Of a stretch of 45,572 nt of DNA, positions 26,601-34,593 are shown piece after piece. Made by a program: the position numbers and the translations under genes. The notes below the pieces were generated by a model. That model saw only the letters and a list, made by a program, of their open reading frames with translations. It did no database searches and had not been told where the DNA came from. Numbering within the stretch: the stretch's first letter is position 1; every line of letters starts with the position of its first letter. The stretch is from Paenibacillus phocaeensis (GTDB taxonomy: Bacteria > Bacillota > Bacilli > Paenibacillales > Paenibacillaceae), in assembly GCF_900021165.1 (NCBI RefSeq), contig NZ_FCOQ01000017.1:81738-127309 (forward strand). Reading direction: 5' to 3'.

Positions 26601-27650
26601 CTATCGGGCGGTTTTGTTCCATTGCCGGAATTTGCTGGGCGTCTGCTGGGTGAGGCGTTTGAAGATCTTGATGAAGTAGTTGTCGTTGATGAAGCCTACC
26701 CGCTGACCGATTTCATGCACGGGCAGATCGGTATGCAGCAGATATTCCCGCGCTTTCTCCACCCGCACCCGGTGCAGGTAGTGAATCAGCGTTTGCCCGG
26801 TTTTCTTCTTGAACAAGGCGCTGACGTAGTTCTCGCCCATCATGACGTATTGAGCCATCGACTTGACCGTGATGTCCTGCGCATAATTCTCGGCGATGTA
26901 GTCGAGGATCTTGCACACCTCGGGATGGGAAATACCTGCTGCGGTTCCGGTTGGACTGAGGTTTGGAGCGGCAGACGTTGGCGCGGACAACGTTCTTGGC
27001 GGTGGCGAGGCTGTTGCCGCCACCGCTGTCGCTGCAGCCACTGCTGTCGCCGCTGTCGTTGCCGCTGCCGTCACCGGTGCTGCTGCCTCATCCGTCACCG
27101 CCGTCACCGCTGCCGCTGATGGCGATGCCATCGCTGCCGCCACCGCAGACACTGCCCCAGCCGCCATCGCTGCCTCGGGCACCTCCGTTGCCTTCGCCGC
27201 CTGCGCCCCCAAACCTCCCGCTTGCGGCTTCGCTTCGCCGGTCTCCTGTGTCGCCGGCCCCGCGCCGCCGTCCCTGGCGAGCTCCGCGCTCACTTTGCGC
27301 AGCGTGTCCCGCAGCGAATTCACGCTCATCGACAGCTTCAGAATATAATTGGATGCGCCGTATTCCATCGCTTGCCGTACATATTCGAATTCGCCGATGC
27401 AGGTCAACATGATGAAGCGGGAACGATAGCCCTCTTCCCGGGTGCGGCGGAGCAGTTCTACGCCGTCCATCTCCGGCATCACGATGTCCGCGAGCACCAG
27501 ATCGGGCGCATCGCGCCGAATCATCTCGAGCGCCTCGTTGCCGTTGCCGGCTTCGCCCGCCACCGTAAACCCAAGCTCTTCCCATGCGATGATCTCTCGC
27601 ACCGATTCGCGAACGAACACTTCGTCTTCGACCAGCAGCACTTTCCACAT
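26601..27650 (-). CDS. Response regulator with AraC-type domain and a long Ala-rich linker
   Basis: A 349-residue regulator. The receiver spans about 1-120, with the pocket at Glu8-Asp9-Glu10 and phospho-acceptor Asp55 (LADIVMP). The AraC DNA-binding domain spans about 242-349 (from HPEVCKILDYIAEN). Between them, about 100 residues are low-complexity Ala/Thr/Val/Pro, unlike the structured middle of YesN proteins. The start at 27650 has GGAGGA upstream and lies one base after the stop of the kinase gene, showing translational coupling. It is the probable activator of the importer genes at 26449 to 22894. The long frames seen on other strands over the linker are shadows of the repetitive GC-rich codons. 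Confidence 0.9.
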   Translation of the reverse strand: MWKVLLVEDEVFVRESVREIIAWEELGFTVAGEAGNGNEALEMIRRDAPDLVLADIVMPEMDGVELLRRTREEGYRSRFIMLTCIGEFEYVRQAMEYGASNYILKLSMSVNSLRDTLRKVSAELARDGGAGPATQETGEAKPQAGGLGAQAAKATEVPEAAMAAGAVSAVAAAMASPSAAAVTAVTDEAAAPVTAAATTAATAVAAATAVAATASPPPRTLSAPTSAAPNLSPTGTAAGISHPEVCKILDYIAENYAQDITVKSMAQYVMMGENYVSALFKKKTGQTLIHYLHRVRVEKAREYLLHTDLPVHEIGQRVGFINDNYFIKIFKRLTQQTPSKFRQWNKTAR

Positions 27651-27651
27651 G

Positions 27652-29493
27652 TTATCGTCCTCCTTTCGAATCGTTCGCCGCAGCATCACCGGCCGGTAGC
27701 GTCAAAGGGGGTGGAGTCCCCGCAAGCTCTGCCTCCTTATAAGGGGCTGACAGCAATAAAGGAATCGTAAACCGAACCCGCGTTCCTTGATCCGAGGAGA
27801 CCACATCCATGCGGCCATCCTCCTTAAAAAGCAGGCGCAGCCGCTCCCGAACATTGTCCAGGCCGATGCCCGGCCGTTTCCGCGTCCGCTTCATTTGAGC
27901 CGAGCGCTCCATGCCGACGCCGTTATCCTCGATCTCCACGGTCAGTTGAGCCGGCCCCTCGCGCCGGACGCGAATCTCGATCCGCCCTGGGCCGGTGAGA
28001 TGACTGACCCCGTGCAAGATGGCGTTCTCGACGAGCGGCTGCAGGCTCAGCTTCGGCACCAACGCAAAGACGACATCGTCGTCGAAGGCATAAGCGACCT
28101 CAAACCGGTGATTGTACCGGACTTGCTGAATATGCACATAGGCCTGCACCAGCTCGATTTCGTCCTGGAGGTGCACCAGATCCTTTTCCGAATTCAGACT
28201 GGCTTCCAGCAGTTTGCCTAAAGACAAGGTGATCTCGGTGATGTCTTCGTTGCCCTGGCGAATCGCGCTCCACTTGATCGTGTTTAACGTATTCAGCAGA
28301 AAATGCGGGTTCATCTGCGCCAGCAGCATATGAAAATGAACGGCCTCCTTCTGTCGTTCCTCTGCCTTCAGGCGTTGGATCAACGCGTCCATGTCGTCGA
28401 GCATCGTGTTGAAAGTCCGGGTCAAGTCCAGAATCTCCCCGCGGAATTTCTGCTCCGGCAGGCGGATTTTCAAATTTTTGCGAACGACGGCCATCATTTT
28501 ATTCTGCAAATGGGACAACGGACGGGTGATGGTTGCGGCGATCGCGAAGGTCATGACCAGAAAAGCCCCCATGAGAATGAAAAACGTCGTAAAATACTGC
28601 CGTTTCAATGCGTCAATCTCATTAAACAAGATCGGCAGCGGGATTCGGTTCACGATGTACCAGTCCAGCGATTCCACATAAATGTAGTTGACCAGGGAAT
28701 TAGAGTCCTTGTCGATGAAATACTGACGGTCGGGTTGCTTGGCGATTTCCGCCATCACCTTCTCGGGCAGCACCGCTTCCGGCACCGATTTGGAGATCTC
28801 CTCTCCCGCGCGCGTAATCAGGAAATACTGCTGCTGCAAATCCGATTGATTATGAATGGAGCGCAGCCAGGAGGAATAGTCGATGCTGATGCGCGCCATG
28901 CCGTAGGGCTGGTTCGGGTTATCGCCCAAATAGGCATACAAGGACAACAAGTAGGTGCTGGTCGAGACATCCCGCAACACATAGTTCGGGTCGTTCGGGA
29001 CCCAATGGTACCGGTTGGCGTTCATCGCTTGCGGGCTAAATCCCGGGTGATTTCTAAGCTTGTCGTAGACCAGGGCATCCCGGGGCGGATAAGAGGTGTA
29101 TACGCTTTCATTCATGTCCAGAATCATAAAGTAAACGGACGGGTTGTACAGGAAGAAGCTGTTGTTCAGGTTCATGAAAATATTCTCCATGATCCGCTTA
29201 TTCTCCAGACCGTCGTGTTGCTCCGGGTGGCGAAGCACGGATTTCACGGAGTCGTCCTGCTTCAGGAAGATCAGCGTCTTGAAGGCGATGCCCATCTGAT
29301 CCTCCAGGGTCCGGTACATCTGCTCCAGCTGGGAGTGGCTTTGCTGGCTGATCTTTTGCTGAACCAGGGTTTCGATCCGCTGGTAGTTGTACAAATTCAA
29401 GGCACAGAAGGGCAGGAGAATCAAGCAGACGAACGCCATGAATAGGCGGTATTTCAATTTCTGCGGAATCAGGTAACGCGTGAATCCAGCCAT
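27652..29493 (-). CDS. Sensor histidine kinase, YesM type
   Basis: A 613-residue kinase. An N-terminal helix (about 18-35) is followed by an extracellular sensor region to about 300, a second helix (FFILMGAFLVMTFAIAATI), a HAMP linker, the His_kinase motif MNPHFLLNTLN with phospho-acceptor His397, and a HATPase domain (EDNGVGM, GIGLDNVRERL). The frame is open to 29586, but the ATG at 29493 is preferred because GGAGGGGG precedes it and the extra residues lie over the promoter. It is first in the kinase-regulator-importer cluster. The extracellular part probably senses the imported sugar or cell-wall state. Confidence 0.9.
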   Translation of the reverse strand: MAGFTRYLIPQKLKYRLFMAFVCLILLPFCALNLYNYQRIETLVQQKISQQSHSQLEQMYRTLEDQMGIAFKTLIFLKQDDSVKSVLRHPEQHDGLENKRIMENIFMNLNNSFFLYNPSVYFMILDMNESVYTSYPPRDALVYDKLRNHPGFSPQAMNANRYHWVPNDPNYVLRDVSTSTYLLSLYAYLGDNPNQPYGMARISIDYSSWLRSIHNQSDLQQQYFLITRAGEEISKSVPEAVLPEKVMAEIAKQPDRQYFIDKDSNSLVNYIYVESLDWYIVNRIPLPILFNEIDALKRQYFTTFFILMGAFLVMTFAIAATITRPLSHLQNKMMAVVRKNLKIRLPEQKFRGEILDLTRTFNTMLDDMDALIQRLKAEERQKEAVHFHMLLAQMNPHFLLNTLNTIKWSAIRQGNEDITEITLSLGKLLEASLNSEKDLVHLQDEIELVQAYVHIQQVRYNHRFEVAYAFDDDVVFALVPKLSLQPLVENAILHGVSHLTGPGRIEIRVRREGPAQLTVEIEDNGVGMERSAQMKRTRKRPGIGLDNVRERLRLLFKEDGRMDVVSSDQGTRVRFTIPLLLSAPYKEAELAGTPPPLTLPAGDAAANDSKGGR

Positions 29494-29538
29494 GCGGGCT
29501 TGCCCCCTCCAGTACTGCGGCAGGTGTCTTTTTCTCAA

Positions 29539-29547
29539 ATTATAGCA
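29539..29547 (-). promoter_or_regulatory. Extended -10 promoter of the kinase gene
   Basis: Minus-strand TGCTATAAT (29547-29539) is a perfect extended -10, about 45 bases before the preferred start. The -35 region (TTTGCG) is weak. Confidence 0.55.
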
Positions 29548-29982
29548 TAGGGAAAAAGTCCGCAAAGGCGTTGCCGGAATTTGCATGGATTTGTTGCAAA
29601 ACGGCGGCGGTGCTTGGGATGGGATGTGTAGATTTGTTCTATTGGGGGGAGCTCACTAAACCGAAATATTTTAATGTTTTTATAGATATGTGATTATCCA
29701 AGTACCGGACACCCCCTGCAATTGTTGAAACTGTGATTGACTCGGTTCATAATTATTCATCACTCTCCGAGAAGATTGGACTATTTCGCAGTTGATTTAA
29801 AGGGGGGGAAGATCGGGGGATTCACCCGCATGCGGGTATGAGTGGACAGTGGTTTGCAGGAAGCCGCAGGTGAAGTGCTCGGAATGTCAGCATCACTATA
29901 CTTCGGCGAATTGTGGACTTAAGAGTTTAAATGTTATACTGAAGCAGACAGGTATCTTGGGTAGGAAAGGTGGACAAACTTA
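29548..29982. other. Intergenic region between kinase and Fic module
   Basis: It holds the 17-base element at 29627-29643, which matches 25039-25055, and a 14-base palindrome ACCCGCATGCGGGT at 29824-29837. A likely promoter for the Fic module has TTGTGG at 29911-29916 and an extended -10 TATACT at 29935-29940. Some stretches from 29700 to 29930 look like decayed coding DNA with several stops, but no family was recognised. Confidence 0.4.
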
Positions 29983-30207
29983 ATGCATATTAATGCAGTA
30001 AGAAAGAGCAGAAAAGGGATGAGTGTGATGAGAAGATATTCCCGTACTCAAAGTAAAATTGCTCTAATGAATGCCAAGGCGTCCTTAAAAATTGAAGGAA
30101 TCCGTTTCACTACGCAAGAAGATCTCTTGCTATTAGAAAGGGCAAATGGGCGGCTTAATAATTCTGAGTTTTTGGCCCGTGCCCTAGAAATCGCCAAGAA
30201 TGTATGA
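29983..30207 (+). CDS. VbhA-like antitoxin of a Fic module
   Basis: A 74-residue protein containing SLKIEG, a match to the inhibitory motif [S/T]xxxE[G/N] of class I Fic antitoxins. The motif reaches into the Fic active site and blocks ATP use for AMP transfer. The start at 29983 has GGAAAGGTGG upstream; an internal ATG at 30029 preceded by AAAAGGG is also possible and would leave about 59 residues. Its stop overlaps the start of the Fic gene by eight bases, the usual translational coupling. Base composition is much AT-richer than the flanking importer genes, a sign of transfer. Confidence 0.75.
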   Translation: MHINAVRKSRKGMSVMRRYSRTQSKIALMNAKASLKIEGIRFTTQEDLLLLERANGRLNNSEFLARALEIAKNV

Positions 30208-30789
30208 GCCAGGGAAATCAAAGTATTGTTACCCTGGTAGTGATGTATTAATTAACATTCCTGGATTGAAAGAGCAAAAACAGCTTGATGCATTTGAGCG
30301 GTTAGTGACAGCAGACCGCTTGAGAATTCTAGGCTTGAGGCCATTAAAAGGAAACTATGATTAAAGCATTTGTGTGATATTCATAGGTTTATTTTTAAAG
30401 ATATATATCCTTTTGCAGGCGAGTTACGTGAGGAAGATATTGCAAAGGGTAATTTTCGTTTTGCTTCAGTTGAATTTTTGGTTAATCAAACCAATCAACT
30501 GCTTAATGAACTCAAACAAGATAATTATTTAAAAAATATGCCCGTTAGTGAATTTATCAATAAATTAACATATTATCTCACGGAATTAAATGTACTCCAC
30601 CCTTTTAGAGAAGGCAACGGTAGAGCTCAACGCGAGTTTATTCGTTGTCTGGGGCTCGAATCCGGATATTTAATAGATTGGACCGCTGTAGATCCTAAAA
30701 CGATATTGTCCGCGATGATTCTATCTCCTATTAATAATACTGAATTAAGAAATGTTTTTAATGTATTGTTGAAGAATAGATCCGATTAG
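30200..30789 (+). pseudogene. fic: Fic-domain toxin, broken by a one-base frameshift
   Basis: An ATG at 30200 overlaps the antitoxin stop. The frame reads to residue 54 (ending LKGNYD) and meets TAA at 30362. The protein continues in another frame from 30364 as KHLCDIHRFIFKDIYPFAGE, so adding one T in the GATTAAAG run near 30361 restores one protein of about 197 residues. It carries the catalytic motif HPFREGNGRAQREF. Fic enzymes transfer AMP from ATP to target proteins such as gyrase and topoisomerase IV. Broken as written, the toxin should be inactive. A sequencing error in the T-run must be excluded. A coding-like tail in a third frame after 30789 (EEWISEVNRIVNK) hints at a second change. 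Confidence 0.8.
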
Positions 30790-30955
30790 CTGAGACTGTT
30801 CTTAAAGAAGAATGGATATCTGAGGTTAATCGCATAGTGAATAAGGCAACGAACTAATGTGTTAAAGTCATCTTGACTTTCCAAATCCGAATCGCTACGA
30901 TGTTCTGGTTGTTAAGAAAGAAAAGAGTTGTAGTGGAGAGAGGATTAGAGTTGGG

Positions 30956-31792
30956 ATGAAGAAGAGAATCGCGGATATCGCTATTATCATTGTGGGGGCC
31001 TTTTTATTTGCGTTGGCCGTCAATTTGTTTATTATTCCGAACGACTTCGGCGAAGGGGGCGTTACGGGGGTCACGATCATTTTGTACTACCTGTTTCAGT
31101 GGTCGCCGTCGCTGGTCAATATTGGGATCAACGGGTTGCTGCTGATCGTCGGGTACAAATTTCTGGATCGGCAAACGACGATCTATACGGTGATTGCGGT
31201 GGCCTTTAACTCGTTGTTCCTGCATTTGACCGAGAACTGGCGGATCGATTCGCACGAGCCGACCATCAATGCGGTGTTCGCCGGGGTGATCGTGGGGGTT
31301 GGCATCGGCCTGATCGTTCGGGTCGGCGGAACGACGGCGGGAACGGTCATCCTGGCCCGGATCGCCAATAAATATCTCGATTGGAATATCAGCTATGCGC
31401 TGTTGTTCTTCGACCTGATCGTGGCGTTCTCCTCTTATTTCATCATTGGCGCGGAGAAGCTGATGCTGACGATCGTTATCCTGTATGTGGGCACGAAAGT
31501 GATGGACTTTATGATCGAGGGGCTGAATCCCAAGAAAGCCGTCACGATCATCTCCGAGAAGCAAAACGACATCGCCGAGAGGGTCATCACCCAGATGGAC
31601 CGCGGCGTAACCGTCCTGTCGGGCCATGGCTATTATACGAAGAACCCGAAGGAGGTTCTCTATATCGTTATCAGCAAGCAAGAGGTATCCACCTTGAAAA
31701 GAATCGTCCGTTCCATCGACCAAGCCGCGTTCCTGACGATCCACGATGTGCGGGATGTGTTTGGGGAGGGATTTTTGGACATATCGAAGTGA
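30956..31792 (+). CDS. YitT-family membrane protein (DUF2179)
   Basis: A 278-residue protein with five to six helices in the first 190 residues, including GEGGVTGVTIILYYLF and a Gly-rich GVGIGLIVRVGGTTAG. A cytoplasmic DUF2179 domain of about 80 residues follows (KAVTIISEKQNDIAERV). The family is widespread in Bacillales, with several copies per genome, and its function is unknown; transport has been proposed. GC content returns to the chromosomal norm here, so the Fic module insertion ends before it. GAGAGAGG lies about 17 bases upstream of the ATG, so the ribosome site is not ideal. Confidence 0.9.
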   Translation: MKKRIADIAIIIVGAFLFALAVNLFIIPNDFGEGGVTGVTIILYYLFQWSPSLVNIGINGLLLIVGYKFLDRQTTIYTVIAVAFNSLFLHLTENWRIDSHEPTINAVFAGVIVGVGIGLIVRVGGTTAGTVILARIANKYLDWNISYALLFFDLIVAFSSYFIIGAEKLMLTIVILYVGTKVMDFMIEGLNPKKAVTIISEKQNDIAERVITQMDRGVTVLSGHGYYTKNPKEVLYIVISKQEVSTLKRIVRSIDQAAFLTIHDVRDVFGEGFLDISK

Positions 31793-31810
31793 GCTTCTTC
31801 CCCCTTATAG

Positions 31811-31862
31811 AAAAGCCTCGCCCGGATTAGAGGAAGATCAGATCGTCCGGAGCGGGGCTTTT
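31811..31862. terminator. Terminator after the YitT-family gene
   Basis: AAAAGCCTCGCCCGGA at 31811-31826 pairs with TCCGGAGCGGGGCTTTT at 31846-31862 with one bulge. T- and A-runs on both sides let it work in both directions. Confidence 0.75.
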
Positions 31863-32167
31863 GAATTTAAGCGCAAAGACTTGTTGCACAAAACATCAAA
31901 AGAATGGCTATGGTCTATAAAAATACAAATCCGGTCATTTAACGCGGTCTGTAGCAAATCATTCATCAGTCTTTTCGTTTCATCGTCGAGATGAGCGGCG
32001 ATTTCATCGAACAGAATTACGCTGGAGTCGCGGAGCAGCGCTCTAGCAATGGCGATTAACTGGATTTCCCCGCCGGACAGCCGGCTCCCGTTTTCCCCGA
32101 TAGGTTTTGGCCATACCAGATTTAAATTCTTCCACATAAGCTTTCTCCTGACTCTCTTTGCTTTCAC
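31838..32167 (-). pseudogene. Remnant of an ABC transporter ATPase
   Basis: About 110 residues hold the C-terminal half of an ABC ATPase: signature LSGGEIQLIAIARALL, Walker B SVILFDE with the following AAHLDDET, and the switch-like FIDHSHSF. The Walker A half and any membrane domain are missing and the N-terminus is scrambled, so it cannot work alone. The parent was probably an exporter-type (MsbA-like) protein, judging by GENGSRLSGGE. It overlaps the terminator at 31811-31862 and lies 17 bases beyond the stop of the GntR-LacI regulator gene. No transposase is visible nearby. Confidence 0.7.
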
Positions 32168-32184
32168 TGCATAAAGAATGGAAA

Positions 32185-33267
32185 CTATCCCCTTAATGAC
32201 TTAACCGTGTCGCGCAAGACCAGGCTGGTGGGCAACATGACCTTCTTGTTCCCATAGGAGGAGCCTTCGGTCATTTCGAACAACAATTTCGCACTCTCAT
32301 AACCGATAATGTCAAAATATTGCTTCACGGTGCTCAAGGCAACCTTGGCGAACTTGGAGCTTTCGAAATCGTCAAATCCCATAAGGGATACCTGTTCTGG
32401 GATGCGAATGCCAAGCACGGTAAGCTGCTCAAGGACTTCAAGCGCCCGCTTGTCGTTCGCGCAGAACAGCGCAGTGATTTCCCCGTTTCGGATGAGACTT
32501 GCGAGCTGGTCATAGTCGATTTCTTTATTCAGGAATAAGAGGGACTCAGGAATCGGAATGGACGCATTTGACAAGGCATTGCGATAACCGTTATAGCGGT
32601 CTACCTCGGGGCTAAGATGATAGTCGTAAGCTGCGAATCCAATCCGTCGATGCCCCTGTTTGATCAAGTATTCCACAGCTTCATAGGCGCCGTCGTGGTT
32701 GTTGCAGGCGACGACATTCACCGGATAGCCGGAAGGGGAGCGGTCCAGCATGACGAAAGGAATCCCCTTTTTCCGAATTTCCCCAAGATAGCTCTTCGCA
32801 GCTTCCGGATCGGAGGAATAGATCAGTATTCCTCTTAACTCGGTCTGAATTAACCCCAGAACCAGCTCCCGTTCCTGTTCGAAATCATTCTCCACAAATT
32901 CGATGATCAGCTTGCAGCCTTGTTTGCCTAGAAAGGACTGGATTCCTCTCATGATCTGCAAATACGAACTATCGTACAGCTCAATGCCGGAAATCACGAA
33001 GGCAACCAGATTGGAGTTCTTGTCCGGAACGGCTGCGGTTTGGCTGGCGACAAAACTTCCCTTCCCCCGGATCCGGTAGATGACCCCCTCGTTCACCAAC
33101 TCCGACAGGGCCTTGCGGACCGTAATCGAGCTGACATCCAGCAGCTTGGAAAATTCGGACTCGCTGGGGATCCGTTCATCTTCGGTAAATTCCTGATTTT
33201 TGATCTGGGATAAGACATAGTTTTTCACCATTTGGTACTTTGGCGGGGCCAGGTCCTTCTTGCTCAA
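32185..33267 (-). CDS. GntR-LacI hybrid transcriptional regulator (AraR type)
   Basis: A 360-residue repressor. A GntR winged helix lies at about 10-75 (RIPSESEFSKLLDVSSITVRKALSELV within it), joined to a LacI-like sugar-binding core (about 85-350, with MLDRSPSGYPVN, FCANDKRALEVL and MGFDDFESS). This is the layout of AraR. The start is a TTG with AGGTGA six bases upstream. It is at the edge of the alpha-mannoside cluster and is its best candidate for a local sugar-responsive repressor. A 40-base element at 33361-33400 upstream of the gene matches one before the importer operon at 35491-35530 at 31 positions. Effector unknown. Confidence 0.9.
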   Translation of the reverse strand: MSKKDLAPPKYQMVKNYVLSQIKNQEFTEDERIPSESEFSKLLDVSSITVRKALSELVNEGVIYRIRGKGSFVASQTAAVPDKNSNLVAFVISGIELYDSSYLQIMRGIQSFLGKQGCKLIIEFVENDFEQERELVLGLIQTELRGILIYSSDPEAAKSYLGEIRKKGIPFVMLDRSPSGYPVNVVACNNHDGAYEAVEYLIKQGHRRIGFAAYDYHLSPEVDRYNGYRNALSNASIPIPESLLFLNKEIDYDQLASLIRNGEITALFCANDKRALEVLEQLTVLGIRIPEQVSLMGFDDFESSKFAKVALSTVKQYFDIIGYESAKLLFEMTEGSSYGNKKVMLPTSLVLRDTVKSLRG

Positions 33268-33360
33268 TTCGGTTCACCTCATATCAGCATTTCTTTCATT
33301 ATAACTCTTCGAAAAGATTTGAATTTACGGAAGGTTTATATTACGATGTGTTCGTATAAG

Positions 33361-33400
33361 AAAGTATGTGTTTTCATTTACTTATTATAATAACTTTTGA
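33361..33400. promoter_or_regulatory. Shared control element, copy 1 (regulator gene upstream)
   Basis: It aligns without gaps to 35491-35530 at 31 of 40 bases, including AGTATGTGTT and ATAATAACTT. It contains the palindrome TTATTATAATAA at 33382-33393. ATGTGTT also occurs 20 bases earlier at 33346, giving tandem half-sites like those of AraC proteins. Confidence 0.5.
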
Positions 33401-33446
33401 GGAGGACGATTGGCAATAGGAGAGGGGGTTGTCTTTATCCTGATAT

Positions 33447-33477
33447 TAAAAAGAGCCGCTGGGATTGCCAGCAGCTC
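33447..33477 (-). terminator. Terminator after the DUF1861 gene
   Basis: GAGCTGCTGG (minus, 33477-33468) pairs with CCAGCGGCTC (33462-33453), followed by TTTTTAAT on the minus strand. Confidence 0.75.
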
Positions 33478-33495
33478 AAAGATTAGCCCCTTCAT

Positions 33496-34437
33496 TTAGA
33501 AGGTTACGATACCCCCTTCTTCCTCGAAGGGATCGTCGATCACGATGCGGGCGGCTTCGGTGTCGCCGATGCCGCTGTACAGATTGACCTTGCCGTCCGG
33601 GCGCCTTTCGATCCCTGCGGTAAATGCACAGTCGGTGAGATGCGGCTGCTTGGCAGGGCCTTCGGGATAACATGGACGGGTGCCGATGATCTTCAGGTCC
33701 GAGAATAGATGCGTCTGCGGATCCAGAACGAACGCCATGTTCATATAGGTGGAGCGGTCCTCCTGAGCATAGCAGATATGACCGATCACCCCGATCTTTC
33801 CGCTTTCGAGCAAGTACGCCTGGTTGCAGCCGCCCCACTCATCCTTTTGAAACAGCCCGCGGATATAAGGGGCGCTCTCGATGACTTCCGGTGACAGGGC
33901 GTCGAGGCTGTCGATGATGGTGAATCCTACCAGCGACTCGCTTCCGAATTCCTTGCGCACCTCCTCGCCGCGCGGTCGGGAGAAGACGCCGATCCTTCCG
34001 TCCTGAAGCTCCACCAGTCGAATATCCTTCATGTATTCAGGACCCGTCGTGAAGTAGAAGAGATCATGAAGGTCATAGCCCTTATAGAAATAACCGTAAA
34101 AGGTATCCAGACGTCCCTGTTTGTAGCGAACGTGCGTACCGCCTAATACAAGCTGTTTATGGATCACGCTGATATACGGATCTTCAAGTTGATAAATCAT
34201 CGTATTCGGTACGACCGTCCACTCGTCCGGCCCGCTCTCTTCAAATAAGCGAACCCAGGACCTTGCCCACTCCTGGCGTTTCTCAACGCGTCCAAAAATA
34301 TAACGGCGACCCTTCCACTCAAATGGAATGGAAGGGTTATAGACATCGTAGCCTTGAACGCCGTGGAAGATCAGTTTGGCGCTCTCATAGACGCGTTTGT
34401 CAGCTTCGAATTGCTGACGCAGCTCCAATAAACTCAT
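33496..34437 (-). CDS. DUF1861-family protein, probable glycosidase-like beta-propeller
   Basis: A 313-residue cytoplasmic protein without signal peptide. Repeated beta-rich blocks with Trp/Tyr-Gly patterns (FEWKGRRYIFGRVE, GRIGVFSRPRG, CNQAYLLESGKIGVIGHI) and a final conserved stretch ending DDPFEEEGG fit the DUF1861 family. That family is thought to share a five-bladed fold with GH130 and GH43 enzymes. No enzyme activity is established. AAAGGAGAA precedes the ATG. It is divergent from the AraC regulator at 34594 and near a GH38 alpha-mannosidase, which suggests a role in handling mannosides, perhaps phosphorolysis or hydrolysis. Confidence 0.75.
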   Translation of the reverse strand: MSLLELRQQFEADKRVYESAKLIFHGVQGYDVYNPSIPFEWKGRRYIFGRVEKRQEWARSWVRLFEESGPDEWTVVPNTMIYQLEDPYISVIHKQLVLGGTHVRYKQGRLDTFYGYFYKGYDLHDLFYFTTGPEYMKDIRLVELQDGRIGVFSRPRGEEVRKEFGSESLVGFTIIDSLDALSPEVIESAPYIRGLFQKDEWGGCNQAYLLESGKIGVIGHICYAQEDRSTYMNMAFVLDPQTHLFSDLKIIGTRPCYPEGPAKQPHLTDCAFTAGIERRPDGKVNLYSGIGDTEAARIVIDDPFEEEGGIVTF

Positions 34438-34593
34438 CTGTGAAATTCTCCTTTCAGGGTTTCGATCACAACTTCATCCTAATCGAAAGTTTGGCCTTAA
34501 ATCTTGCTCCATTTTGGATTGCTTTATGGTGTTTTGACCTCAGAGGGTTTTGTCATCAACCTTTACTGATAGATGAACAAGGAGGACTTCGAT

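Noticed and set aside
26911..27412. Long frames over the Ala-rich linker on both strands
   Set aside because: Repetitive GCN codons keep several frames open. Only the response regulator frame joins conserved domains on both sides.
28303..29445. 380-residue plus-strand frame opposite the kinase
   Set aside because: Shadow of the histidine kinase, with no ribosome site and no recognisable domain.
29700..29930. Possible decayed gene before the Fic module
   Set aside because: Short coding-like stretches are broken by several stops and match no family I can name.
33410..33500. 29-codon TTG-start frame after the shared element at 33361
   Set aside because: It runs through the terminator of the DUF1861 gene and has only a four-base spacing to GAGGAGG. 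The terminator explains the sequence better.
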